From: Perilla frutescens
Lineage: Eukaryota; Streptophyta; Magnoliopsida; Lamiales; Lamiaceae
Assembly: GCA_026008535.1 (NCBI GenBank)
Contig: BRKX01000004.1
Coordinates: forward strand, 56,366,501 to 56,430,500
Direction: 5' to 3'
DNA: 64,000 nucleotides
The notes beneath the pieces were generated by a model. It saw only the letters and a program-made list of their open reading frames with translations. It made no database searches and was not told where the DNA came from. Positions within the stretch are counted from its first letter, which is position 1; each line of letters begins with the position of its first letter. The translations under genes and the position numbers were made by a program. Shown here piece by piece: positions 35,491-47,450 of this stretch.

Positions 35491-35766
35491 TGATCTATTT
35501 TAGCACTCTTGTAACCTATTTTAGCACTACTATGAACTATTTTAGCATTGCCATGTACTTTAGCACTACTGTGATCTATTTTAGCACTGTTATAACCTAT
35601 TTTAGCACTACTGTGAACTATTTTAGCACTTAGATTGACGAAGTTGATTAAGCTGTTATTTTGAATTTTTCACTATTAGTACTTTAGCACTACTGTGAAC
35701 TATTTTAGCACTGTTGTAACCTAGTTTAGCACTACTATGAACTGTTTTAGCACTGCTAAACTTGAA

Positions 35767-36015
35767 CAGAAATCAAATGGATTAAGGAGGAAATTGTGCA
35801 AGAGAAGGAGGACGCATTGATTAAAGATTTGACTATTGTTGGTGGAGTTGAATCTCGACATGGCTACAAGAAGAAAATTAATACATTGATGACGAGAGTA
35901 TTGCACAATAGAGGAAAAATAAGAGGAACAGTCGAGTTGTATGATTCTTTGGTATTCTAGATGAATGATTCTTTCGACTACATGATCATCAGTTTTGAAG
36001 AAGGAGAAGAAGGTA
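35767..36015 (+). pseudogene. Unidentified exon-like fragment in the outer transposon
   Basis: One frame stays open for about 63 codons to a TAG at about 35957 and continues beyond it. It reads EIKWIKEEIVQEKEDALIKD then LTIVGGVESRHGYKKKINTL. Codon-like composition and length suggest captured or ancestral coding sequence. I do not recognise the family. It lies between the oppositely oriented 21-bp arrays. Confidence 0.35.
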
Positions 36016-36712
36016 AATTCAAATTTTGTATATAGACATGGTGTCTTGCTTCATCATTAAAGATTTTGCTTCTATACATTAGCTAGCTTATGTTGCAAAA
36101 TCACTTTTCATTATTCTAATGTAAAAAAATATATATATTTATCTAACTTTGAATTTAGCCATTCATTTTTATATTATTTCTGCAATGTCTGAAAATTTCC
36201 TTTGCTTGATTATAAATTGGTCAATTGATGTCGCCTAAAGTTTTATGCCAGTAAGTTTATGAAAAAAACTTCAATATATATAAATTGATCAATTAATGCC
36301 GCCTAAACTTTTATTGGTTTTAATAAATGGATACTAAATATAATTTCTTGCCACTAATTAATTGAATAAATCATTTAATTTTTAAAAAATATATATATTT
36401 TTTGGTGCTTATATTAATATCAAACATGAAATTTTCAATATTTACCCAAAATATAAAGATCAATAATAGAAATTCTGGTTATCCGAGCCAACTCACGTAA
36501 GTTCAGGCTATATCTATTAGATCAGGCTACTCAATTTAAGCCAATTTAAGTTATATTTCTTTCAGGTTAGAATCTTCTAATCCTAAATCTTTTTTTCTCG
36601 AACTATTCGAATCAGCTCATTAACTACTAACTACCACATGACATATATATGGGAAATAATCTGATGCATCAATTATTGTAGTCCAAAACCATGCATTGCT
36701 AGAGTTGCACTA
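36016..36712. other. AT-rich centre between the two array arms
   Basis: No gene seen; low-complexity TA and A/T runs only. Confidence 0.5.
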
Positions 36713-36770
36713 ATGGAGATTTCACCCGTGTTTTCTGTATTTTACACACCTCAATGTGAAGCCATCATGA
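36713..36770 (+). pseudogene. Second FAR1-like N-terminal microfragment
   Basis: Encodes MEISPVFSVFYTPQCEA, nearly the same as LEISPVFSEFYTPECEP at about 34905-34960, and then diverges. It shows that the exon was duplicated within the outer element. The ORF 36713-36976 beyond this point is AT-rich and not otherwise supported. Confidence 0.55.
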
Positions 36771-36954
36771 TTTTAGGAATTGTGGGAAGAAGAAATAGAT
36801 ACATTATATTTTATTTTTTGTACTTTTTTTGTATATGGATTTTTTTATTAATGATAGTAATATTCTTTCTTGTAATGCTAAATAGGCATAGCTGGTATTT
36901 CATTTTTCACATTGTTAATAAAGATTTTAATATTTTTAGCAAGTGTGCAACAAC

Positions 36955-38035
36955 AGTGCTAAATAAGGAAACATAAGTGCTAAAGTAGAAACTACAAATG
37001 CTAAAATACTTTATAAAAGTGCTAAAACTTTAGAATTCAAATACTAGTGCTAAAAAGGAATGACATAGCTGATATTTCATTTTTTGCATTGCTAATAAGG
37101 GTTTTAATATTTCTAGCAGGTGTGTAACAACAATGCTAAACAAGAAAACGTAAGTGCTAAAGTAGAAACTACAAGTGCTAAAATACTTTATAAAAGTACT
37201 AAAACGTCAGAATTCAAATACCAGTGCTGAAAAAGGAATGACAAGTGCTAAAACCTCAATTACCAGTGCTAAATGTCGCATAAAACTGCTGAAAACTCAG
37301 AATAGTGAATCTAAATATTAACTAGACAAACCTGGTAGTCTTATATGATAGTAGCGGTGCTAAAAAGGGATTTGTAAGGGCTAAAAGTCAAAATGCCAGT
37401 GTTAAAACTTCAGAATTCAAATACTGGTGCTAAAAAAGGAATAGCATAGCTGATATTTCATTTTTTGCATTGCTAATAAGGATTTTAATATTTCTAGCAT
37501 GTGTCTAACAACAGTGCTAAACAAGGAAACATACGTGCTAAAGTAGAAACTACAAGTGCTAAAATACTTTATAAAAGTGCTAAAATGTCAGAATTCAAAT
37601 ACCAGTGCTAAAAAAGGAATGGCAAGTGCTAAAACCTCAATTACCAGTGCTAAATGTCACATAAAACTGCTGAAAACTCAGAATTGTGAATCTAAATATT
37701 AACTAGACAAACCTGGTAGTCTTATATGATAGTAGCGGTGCTAAAAAGGGATTTGTAAAGGCTAAAAGTTAAAATGCCAGTGCTAAAACTTCAGAATTCA
37801 AATACTAGTGCTAAAAAAGGAATGACATAGCTGATATTTCATTTTTTACATTGCTAATAAGGGTTTTATTATTTCTAGCAGGTGTGTAACAATAGTGCTA
37901 AACAAGAAAATGTAATTGCTAAAGTAAAAACTACAAGTGCTAAAATACTTTATAAAAGTGCTCAAACTTTAGAATTCAAATACCAGTGCTAAAAAAGGAA
38001 TGACAAGTGCTAAAACCTCAATTACCAGTGCTAAT
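36955..38035 (-). repeat. 21-bp array in opposite orientation, right arm
   Basis: AGTGCTAAA, the inverse of TTTAGCACT, starts at 36955, 36976, 36997, 37018; 37132, 37153, 37174, 37195; 37513, 37534, 37555, 37576; and 37894 onward. Spacing within blocks is again 21 bp. Blocks are embedded in a 381-bp higher-order unit (37132, 37513, 37894) that also contains CATAGCTGATATTTCATTTT and TTCTAGCAGGTGTGTAAC. Confidence 0.9.
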
Positions 38036-38235
38036 ACCAAAATATTCGCAAGAATAAGAAATTGTGTCAGTTACTATAAAATATTCATCTACTAATACTA
38101 TATACCATTAAAGACAAATAGAGAGGGTGCTCTGATTACTCGGTGAAAGATGTGGTTAACGAGCAAGGAATTGGACTGCAAACTAGTTTAGATGAAGGGT
38201 GCAAGAACTCAGTTGAGTGCAACTCTTGATCGTCC

Positions 38236-38305
38236 AAATAGACGAAATATGTGGTTAAGATTTGTTCTCGATTCTCACATGGGGTATGATTCCTTCTAGA
38301 AACCA

Positions 38306-38310
<5 letters not shown>
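38236..38310 (-). repeat. Right inverted terminal region of the outer transposon
   Basis: In reverse it reads GGTTGGTTTCTAGAAGG, then AATCATACCCCATGTGAG, then AATCGAGAACAAATC. It aligns with 3011-3060 with an insertion and several mismatches. A long TA run (38311-38350) follows. Confidence 0.55.

Positions 38311-38350
<40 letters not shown>
38311..38350. repeat. TA microsatellite
   Basis: About 20 TA units bordering the right end of the outer transposon. A shorter TA run borders the left end just before 3000. Confidence 0.95.
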
Positions 38351-38352
<2 letters not shown>

Positions 38353-39700
38353 GATTGTTAGCATGTATATTGTTCCTAGTATGTAAATTATGAATTTATT
38401 TGATTCATTAATCTGTAAGATCGATAGTTATTATTAATTGGGAATGGAAGTAATAATAATGCTTTTTTTTTTTTAATTTGAAGGTGCACTAAAGGACAAT
38501 TCGTAAAGTTGTGTTTAGGTTGTTCAAAGATGCCATAATTCAAGTAATTTTCTTAGGAAACGTAAGTCTTATCTTATTAATAACAAGTACACATGAAATT
38601 ATAAAATTGGAAATAGTGATATGCATAAGATTTTAAGATAATTATTGTATGAAAATCAGATATCATGCAACTTGATAATTAATTACACGCCTAGTTGTTT
38701 TTTCTATGTTATTTTTTCAAAAAAAATTTGTTATCTATTTAACTTGACTTGTAGAAGCACATTGTCAGCACATAGTAGAGATATAACAATTCAATATATG
38801 GAAGAGTATATATAATAATGAATTGATTATGTTATAACCATTGCAAAAGATATTTAGTATCATAATATAATGTTATGCTATTTTTATGTTAATGTTTTTT
38901 ATACTATTTATTAATTTTTTTTTTATTTGACTAGTGTATGTTTAATTAGGTCATTTTATGTGAACATAAATCTTTAAGTTATTTTTAGACTTCAGAATGC
39001 TTATTTTGTGATTTTATACTGATTTAGTGTATGATTATTGACTTACTAGGTTATATGATGATGCTTCTTTTATTATCCAAGATGCTTGTAATTTTATAGT
39101 CTAATACTTTGTAGTAACCATGTATTGAACATGCTAAATTGTGGCTTTATTATTGTCAAAATATAATCATTTCTTAGTATAAAAAAATGAATTATAAAAT
39201 CAAAGTTGTATTTGTTTATTAATATGAACTATTAATTATAAATAATGTACGCAAGAGAATAAATGATAATGAATTGATGGTTTTTATTAGTTTAAGTCGT
39301 TTGATGTCAATATAAATTGTTACGTTATTTTTAAATTTTAGGGTACCTATTTTTTTATTTTATAATATTATATAACTAGGTTATATGATGGTGTTTCTCT
39401 TGTTAAAAATAAGTGGGAAGATGGTTTTCAATTTGCAGAAAAAGTGGTGGAGGAAGAAGAGAAGTGGGAAGAGAGAGAAAGTGGTGGGGAAGAAAGGAGT
39501 TTATCGGTGATTTTTTTTTTGGGGGGGGGGGGGGGGTTCATTTAAAACTTTTTAATTTTTAAATACTGAAACATCTTTTTAAAAAAAAATTGAAAGGTTA
39601 TTTAAGTAAATTAGTAATTAGTTATTTTTAAATTAAATTTAATAGTGGTGTATTTATAAAAATATTGTGATGTATATAGAAACACCCTAAAATAAATGTA
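38351..39700. other. AT-rich intergenic DNA
   Basis: No gene or RNA recognised. A T10-G16 homopolymer block lies at 39511-39536, after a purine-rich stretch (39430-39500). Confidence 0.5.
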
Positions 39701-39740
39701 AAAATGAATTAAAATTAAAAATGATCCATTTACCAAATTA

Positions 39741-39955
39741 ATGGTTAATGATTCTTAATTTACACACTTAGGATATATTTAAAAAATGATCCAAACCATC
39801 CATTTACCAAATTAATGGTTAATAATTCTTGTAAGAAGTTTGATTTTGCTGGAATTTTATGTTTTCATATTTTGAAAGTATTTACATTGAAAAACACATC
39901 ATGAAGATCCCAAATGAAAGCATATTGAAAAGGTGGACGCTTCAAGCAAAATCCC
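39741..39955 (+). pseudogene. FAR1/FRS-like SWIM zinc-finger fragment, copy 1
   Basis: From 39830 one frame gives CKKFDFAGILCFHILKV, close to the SWIM pattern CxC..CxH seen in FAR1-like proteins and MULE transposases; the usual CRH is CFH here. A shifted frame then gives IPNESILKRWTLQAK, matching the segment that normally follows. The preceding roughly 75 bp is tandemly repeated (39720-39745 and 39788-39825). A near-identical segment is at 53868-54076. Both copies are broken and lack neighbouring exons here. Confidence 0.65.
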
Positions 39956-42900
39956 TCAAATCCTACGTATTAAATGCATATCCCTCAAATCTTAATTAGT
40001 TTATAATTTACCATATTTAGTTGCAATGATACTAGGATTTAATTAAAATATAGTAATCTATTCTCAATCAATTATTTAAGGTTGGTAAATATATAGTTTA
40101 TAAACTTATAAATGGTTTGCTTATATATTATATATTACAGTAATATTGTATATTGTTACATATCATAAATATTCATCTACTTTATATTTCAATGTTTTGA
40201 TTCTATAATACTTAGATAGTTTACATTATGTGTGTGTGTATAATATTAATAATTTCATACTATAAGCATTTGACATAATAATGAATCTAAAAAGATGATG
40301 GTTAATCAATTATTAACTAATCAACTAATATTTTAATCATTAGCCAATTAACTAATATTCCATACGGCAAAAGTATTCAATCACACAATTAAAATAATTG
40401 TGGAAGCCTTTATTATATTTAACGTATAATATGTGTTAAGAAATTAATTGCATCGTATATTTAATCAATAAATTAAAATAGGATATTCAATCAATCCGGA
40501 AATATCCAAAATTAACACCCATGATCATCTATAAATAATTGCATCCTATAGACTCTATCTTATACCATTACTTAACATTCAAAGGTTTCTAATTCATTTT
40601 TTTGCAATACCTATGTTATAATTTTTTATCTTATTGGTACGTTGTTGTTTTTTTTTTTGTATTTGAGAATTAATTTTTTTGTTATTTTTTTTTTGTTAGT
40701 CTAAGAGTAATGGGTATGTTTTAATTTTGATTGCAGGATATAGATTGAAGAAAAATCTTAATTGATTTATCTTGCCTCAATCCTCATCAAGGACCTCCAG
40801 AAGGAAAAATCAAATGGTTTGATTGTTGCACAAAGTCGTGATGTATATGGATGAAGAAACAAACGCTCTTCAAAAGATTCTATATGCTGGGTTTTAATTC
40901 TATGTATTTTTAGTGATATGATTGTGGTAGGTTTTAATTTGATGGTACTACTTCTCATTATAAATTGAATAATAAAACTGAGTTTAATATTTTTATCCTA
41001 GATTACATGTTTCCATTTTGTATTGGTAAATGTCTCCTAAAAAAACGAAAAATGGAATAGAGCAAAACAAACACAGAAGCTGTAGTAGAAGTTTTGATTT
41101 AATTTGCATATAACTAATTTCTGAAAATAATTATATAATATGCCATTTATTTTTGTGTTGTTCAAGAGATGAACTAATTAATCACACTCTACGACTAGAC
41201 AAATATGCCTTGAAAATTGCTTGAGGTTATATGATTTTGAGTTGTTAAAATTGTAGTGTTTAGTATAGTAGTTGATATCTATATACATTTATATTTATTA
41301 AGTTTACATTAATTATGATTAATTAAGTAAAATGAGATTATTTTGCAAAAATTAAGAAGTAACTAGATTATTGTGAATCATGTGTATGCGTGTTTTGGTT
41401 TATTATTCTAAGAAACCAATTAACTATTTTTTTGCAATATTTTATTTTCTTTTTGCAAAAAGTGCTATGGTGTAGTCATATTTATAGATTATTACTATAT
41501 TTCCTTTAAAATACAAATTTCTCTCGAATTTTGAATAAATTGCAAATTAAGATTGTATATCTTAATTTCAAACATAATGCACCCTCTATCTCTACTGTGT
41601 GTGTGTGTGTTGATATGTATAAAGAGAAATATAAGCTTACATATAAAATACATATATATATATATATATTAACACATGGATTAGTAAATAGGAGTAAAAT
41701 TTTAATAATATCTACAAAGTATATAATCAAACTATATATTTAATTACGTTTATAATTAGCCTATATAGTTAATTGCCTCTATAATCAGCTTATATTAACT
41801 GTCAATTAAGAAAATCAAATTTACTCACACAATTATATATGATTTGAGTTTTTGGATTTGTAAATTAAATAACTGGAGTGTGTACGAGTGTGCAAGGATT
41901 TCTCTACCCAAATTTGAGTTTTATAATTTATCTATTTTTATTAACTACTCATCAATTTCACCTAATTAATTGCATCGATTATGTATGATCAACTTTTAAT
42001 TTGTGAATTAAATATGTGCACAACGCATAGCTTATAAATTAACATTTGTTCATTTTGCAAATATTTATTTCTTTGAAACTATTTTTATTTATTTTAATTT
42101 GCATTTTTATTATTTTGTCTTAAGTTGCACACAGTGCCGCTCATGTTTGGACAATTCTTGAATAATACTTATTTGATTTTTCTACCATTTTACTGCAGAC
42201 AATACGATCAACTACAACCAAAGGAGATATCGATTGTCGTGGATATATCATAAAAATCTACTTGGTTCAACCTTTATGGAATATGTCGATCTATTTTATA
42301 ATAGACCACCCAATTTTATGAATACTTTGTGCAATACACAATAGGTACTATAAACAAATGGTGTAAAAAATTACAAAATGCATGCTTAAATTTTGTTCTT
42401 CACAAGATTTAAGATAGACTAGAAGGTGAAGATGAAATTAATATAGTAGTGTTAGTTGCAAATGACCAAAAAAAAATATTAAAGAAGAACGAATTCGTGG
42501 GTGGTGAAAATGGGAGAGGAACAATAATCAAAGAATGATAAACTCTAAAAAATAGAAGATTTTTTTGGGTTGAATTTTTCATATTTGGATATAATTTCAT
42601 TATTGTATTAATTTTTTTAATATTTTTAAAATTTTATTAGGTACATAGAAATTTATGTTAATGTTTTCTACACATTTCGATGTTAAAATAAATATATTTT
42701 TATGTTAAATGGCCCATTGAACAAATAAAACATTTTCATGCATTTCATTGGCAAATTTTTATGTAATTAATTTTATGTTTGTATAAAAAATTCTTAATTA
42801 TTTTATTTAGCATTAAATAATTAATTATTTTTTAATGTTTTTTTATGTTATTATATAACAATTATGCATTTTAGATAAAAAAAAATAGTTATTTATATTG

Positions 42901-43148
42901 TTTAATGAAGTGGTTTATGACTCTCAAATCCTAATTGAGTTTCACTTATATGCGAGGATTTGGTCATAATATTTAAAGTTTAATTGTTAGACAATCAAAT
43001 TATGCTAAATCGTATAAAAAATGAATAATTTTTTTAGTTAACATATTTATATTATAATGAGATTCAAATATGCGTGAGAAAATATTTGAATAAATATGCT
43101 ACTTTATTATGTTATTCTTTAATTAATAGTTAGATATCACATGTATAG
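39956..43148. other. Very AT-rich intergenic DNA
   Basis: No supported gene. Short ORFs (40767-40958, 41506-41743, 42409-42600) are AT-rich readings without recognisable domains. A short TG run lies near 41599 and a TA run near 41655-41670. Confidence 0.55.
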
Positions 43149-43239
43149 TGTAACACCCCGAAAATTTTATTATCTAAATTTAATTAGGAATATATATATC
43201 TAATAATTAGAATAAGTGTAATATCCAATATTTTTTGTA

Positions 43240-43270
<31 letters not shown>

Positions 43271-44161
43271 TAGCATATGCTAACCATAAGGATAATCTAG
43301 GGAAGAAAACGGACCCTTCTAGGTCACATTTTTAGGTAATGTGTGCTCATTCAATGTGTTAGAAATATCTTAGAATATTTTCGTATTTAATTTAGAACCC
43401 TAGATATGCACTTAATTTGATTAAATAGAATTTATTTACTAAGTATAATAGATTTATTGTGACAAATATATATATATATATATATATTGTATTTATGTAT
43501 ATCATTTACATATTTATATATAATAGAAAAAATAAAATATATATATTATTTAAATATGTAGCACTTGCATAAGGGTAATCTAAATATATACGTATAGGGT
43601 TGACTTAATATAAAAATTAATAATAATGCTAATAATATTAAAATAGAAGACTGTAAGATAAAGCTTAATTAACATACATGGCAATCATGCACCAACTCTT
43701 AATAATGTATCTACATGTGTGGTGATGATAGTATTGCTTAGTGAGCCTAAACTTATTACAATGCATGGTAACTTGTATGTAAATGTATATACAAATATAT
43801 ATCACATATATACGCATGCAACTTACAACCAAATTCACGAAATAAATTGTTGAAGGTACGAAAAAAAATACTTTTACTCTTTTAATTAGTAATAATAGTT
43901 TATGTTACTCAATTTTCTGTAGTTAATTGTTACGTAAATATCTATCAATGAATTGTTCATTTTTAAAAAAAAAAATCAAGTTTATTAATTAACTAAATGG
44001 TTGTTATTTTACTTTTATTCATTTATTTTTTTTGAAATCATTAATATTTAATTAAAGTTTATTTGATTAACAACTATACTCTGATTCCATTAAGTACTGA
44101 TGCAGATGATAGTAGTTTATTTAATTTGAATATTTAGTTTAATCGGATCAACTTGTATAAG

Positions 44162-44202
<41 letters not shown>

Positions 44203-45359
44203 TATGTATTTACCTAGTTTAGTATTTATAACATGTGATTAATTAGTTAATTTAATTGAATTAAATCTCATAATGAACTTTTATTATTGTTTAATCATCA
44301 ATTGTTGTTTTAAAATGTGTAACCAAGTCCTTAATAGAGTGTAAACCATAAAGTATTGAGGGCAGTTAAACTGTAAGAAATAAAATACAGAAGTTTAATA
44401 GAAACTTAAATTAAAAGGAAATTTAGGAATTGAGTTTTAGATAGGAGCCCTTAATTTGGTTAAACTAAGCACATACTGGTTATTGTAGGGTCAGAGAAAG
44501 TAGCAGAAATCGAGTAAAACCAATCCAGAATTTGAAAGCAAATCTATTATCCAGGTGGGCTATATTATATCTTTGCAAATTGTATCTTTCGAGTTATTAA
44601 GCTCTGCTTTGTTAAAATTGCATATGTGACTATCTGTGTTAAATATTTACGTGCTATTGTATGTTGTCGGAGTCTCATATACCAGCGCTGTGTCAATGTG
44701 AGTAGCTACAGTATGCATGCATTATTTGTCATGCCCTACTCCTTGTCGGTGAGACTAAAATGAAACACTTATGAGTTATACTCATTGGGTATACTTGGTC
44801 ATACTCAACTTTACGCGTAGTGATGTAATATGGGTTGTGGGCAGTGACTGGTTATACTCTTAAGCGCTTCACAATAAAATATTTTGGTGAACTTAGGTTG
44901 CTTTCAATTTTAAAACCTCATAAGCTTCACTACCTGCATGGACACAGGTAGATTACTTTAACAAAATGATTTGCATAACTTGAATTGTGAAAACTTGCCC
45001 ATTGAGTGCACTAGTACTCAGCCTAAATATTTTCAAATATTTTTCAGATCAGTAGGCTGGCGCGTGGATGTGATGATGCTGAGAGATGGACTTTTGTTGT
45101 TTACGTATTTTCCCATTGTCCCTTTTTGTTAAGTATTCTGTTGATAATGAAGTCTCAGCACTTGTAATATCCTTTTGTTAAACACTAAGAGCTCTGATCT
45201 TGGTGTTATGAATAGGTATATATTATTATACAGCATGTTTGATTATTCTGAGTCTTCTGTTGAGATTTTGTTAATCAGGTTACCCCCTTTCTTTCCCGCT
45301 TCTTAATTCCAACCCCCGTGGCGTCTATTTCCACGGTCTTTTAGGACCGAGGCGCTACA
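43149..45359 (+). mobile_element. 5' LTR of a Ty3/gypsy element
   Basis: Starts TGTAACACCCCGAAAAT and ends GGCGCTACA, giving TG..CA and matching inverted ends. It is 2211 bp and aligns along its whole length with 50313-52500 with scattered substitutions and TA-run length changes. The primer site follows after three bases. Confidence 0.93.
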
Positions 45360-45362
45360 GAG

Positions 45363-45374
45363 TGGTATCAGAGC
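45363..45374 (+). other. Primer-binding site, initiator tRNA-Met
   Basis: TGGTATCAGAGC is complementary to the 3' end of plant initiator tRNA-Met, the usual minus-strand primer for this class. It lies three bases after the LTR. Confidence 0.92.
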
Positions 45375-46038
45375 AGGTTTTGCAACTCTGTAGACCTGCT
45401 GGGTCAACTTATTTCATTTTTATTAAATTCCCGTATGATATTATATAAGCTCTCAGCTCGTCACTCGCGCAACAGCCAAAAGGTACACATATTTTTATAT
45501 GGATTTTAGTTTTTAAAAGTTTACATTATTTGTTAAAATGTTAAGACTGTCTGAAAACGAAAGATTAGGATTCGCCATAGTGATGAGAATTCCTCAAAAG
45601 ATTGATTTTTATGCTTATTGCATACTCTGATTAAACTACGCGGATTGCGTACTCTATTGCTATTTTGATAGCATACTGGTTTTGAAATATGTCTGTGAGC
45701 ATATTGGTTTCTGTCTAAAAACTATGTTGATTACATAATTGTACGAACTTGTTTATCTATGCCTTGTGCATACTTGTGATGTTGGGAATGTGCAGAATGC
45801 ATACTATTGAACTGCGATAGCCGAAAAGCATTTGCTATATATACTCTAGAATGAGAATGAGAACTTGAAAACTTGATAACATAAGATTATTAGCCTAGTT
45901 GCTGAACTTAGGCTGGACTTGTAAACACTAATGAGATTATTAAGAACATAGTTAGACTGAGGAAACCTTTCATTTTGATGACTGAACGTACGATGGCCAT
46001 AGACGATTGTGTGATGCAGTCGGGTCAAGTTTGGCGAT
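45375..46038 (+). other. Leader region of the Ty3/gypsy element
   Basis: Non-coding. It shows a loose repetition of GCATACT and GCATATTGG phrases (45620-45700). No uORF worth calling. Confidence 0.5.
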
Positions 46039-46410
46039 TTGTTGTTAGATCAACTTGGCACCTTTTTTAGATGTGGAATGTTGTCTTCTCTTGATAAGTC
46101 TATCCCAATGTCACGTGCAAGAAGAGATCAGAATCTACCACCCTGGAGAGCTAAGGAGATAGCATGTTTTATGAATAAAAAAAGGCAAGAAATACTCGAA
46201 TATTTTTATAGTGGAACAAGAGATTTTTATCGACTGATATATCATACCAATCAAGATAGAAATGGAGTCAAACAAGCTAGCTTAGCTATACATACGAGTT
46301 ATGGTGCATCTATGTGGAATACTTATCTTGGTCACGATGGATCGAGAAACCTGATTCACATCAACGTTCAGTTAGAAAACTATGGATACGAAATTGAGCT
46401 TCACACGTAA
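46039..46410 (+). pseudogene. Gag-position ORF of uncertain identity
   Basis: A 123-codon open frame where gag should begin. An internal start, MSRARRDQNLPPW, is reminiscent of the basic N-terminus of gag in this lineage, but the rest (RQEILEYFYSGTRDFYRL to NVQLENYGYEIELHT) lacks a recognisable capsid domain or zinc knuckle. It may be a rearranged gag or foreign sequence acquired by the element. It is the longest open frame of the interior. Confidence 0.4.
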
Positions 46411-47176
46411 ACGAATGACTAAATTGAATGAACGATAGAAAATAAAGGATACAGGCTTCAAGGAGTCTTCTTAGATGAGAACACAAGTTGGAAAAATGTT
46501 CTACAATTATCTATTGATAATGAGAAAAGCACAGTGGAAACAAGGTGTGATGATGTGTTGATGTTATGGGTTGACGTAAGACTTTCACGATATAAGTCAT
46601 TCTGATAGGTGCTTTAAGCTTATTATTTTATTTTTGTTTTTTTATCTTGTTTACCTAGCTTCTGTGCAATTCTACACACACTTTGATCGAGTATTTTGAT
46701 TGATCTTTGTTTCTTTACTAGTTAAGGGGATGAATCCCCGCTTCTTTTGAGCTATTTCTCACTACCTTAAGTCTCGATCTATGGATAGGTCTTATTTGTT
46801 TATCTGTTCATTTCTATAACTTTCAATTGTCCTATGAAGGAGCCTAGTTGTTATTTGTTTATTCCGTCCTACGAAGAGGACTTAGCTGGTTTTCTTTTGG
46901 CCTATGAAGAGGTCTATTTTCTTGTTTATATCAGTTTACTTCTTTCTTTATCTATGAATGGGAATCTTGATTCATTCTAGGTTCCATTTCCTTCTTATAA
47001 CCCATTATTAGATGGAGATTTGCTCTAGCTACAGAATTTATGTTGCTTGATTTTCCGAAAGGCATAGCTTACTCTTGGATCTATAGACTTTCTATCATAC
47101 TATTCTTGATGCCTTTCCATTAATTTATGTCCCCGAATTCATTTTTCTTTTTAATTAACACCCTATCCCTTGTTTA
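46411..47176 (+). other. Decayed internal region of the Ty3/gypsy element
   Basis: No domain recognised. CCTATGAAGGAGCC, CCTACGAAGAGGAC and CCTATGAAGAGGTC (46830-46915) form three spaced, partly palindromic copies of one phrase. Confidence 0.4.
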
Positions 47177-47450
47177 TTGCCTATTTTTCGGGATCAGGTC
47201 ATTACACCAAACAAAGTCAAAGCCATTAATAATTGGTCTGAACCAACAAATCCTTTAGAAGTACATAGTTTTCTCGATCTTATAGGAGACTATCATAGAT
47301 TTGTTGAAGAATTCTCAAAGATAGCCTCTTCTATGATACACTATTTAGGAAGACGTAGTCTTTAAGTGTACATAAGCTAGTAAACAGAGATTTCAAGAGT
47401 GTAAGAAGAAGTTGAAAATGACTCCCGATATAGACTCAATTCTACTCTTA
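47177..47450 (+). pseudogene. Reverse transcriptase C-terminus and RNase H start, remnant
   Basis: Encodes TPNKVKAINNWSEPTNPLEV then HSFLDLIGDYHRFVEEFSKI, the segment after the polymerase active site in Ty3/gypsy RT (typically KVxAIxxWPxPxxxxEVRSFLGLAGYYRRF). After a stop at 47363 a diverged RFQECKKKLKMTPD-like piece continues toward RNase H. The polymerase core with the YxDD motif is not visible upstream. Confidence 0.75.

Larger units (their letters stand above)
34375..35753 (+). repeat. 21-bp TTTAGCACT array, left arm part 2
   Basis: Starts at 34375, 34396, 34417, 34438; then 34759, 34780, 34801; then 35499, 35520, 35541, 35559, 35580, 35601, 35622; then 35683, 35704, 35725, 35746. All steps inside a block are 21 bp except one of 18. 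The orientation is the same as in 3700-4386. FAR1-like exon remains and unassigned DNA lie between blocks. Confidence 0.9.
3011..38310. mobile_element. Outer TIR-type DNA transposon (composite, nested)
   Basis: The left end (TAGGATCATGTGAGAACC, then GAGAACCAATCTCAGCC) has an inverted relative at the right end, 38236-38310, which reads in reverse GGAATCAT, GTGAGAATCGAGAAC and AAATCTTAACC. Both outer edges abut TA microsatellites. Between them lie two oppositely oriented arrays of a 21-bp repeat, FAR1-like exon pieces, and all the younger insertions from 4389 to 34185. Without those insertions the element is about 5.5 kb. FAR1-domain coding remains suggest a Mutator-like (MULE) origin. A Helitron-like element is the alternative, because GAGAACC-type starts also occur at plant Helitron 5' ends. 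No clear TSD was found. Confidence 0.5.

Noticed and set aside
36955..38035. CRISPR-like regular repeats
   Set aside because: Spacing is 21 bp with near-identical spacers and higher-order structure in a plant TE; this is a minisatellite, not a CRISPR array.
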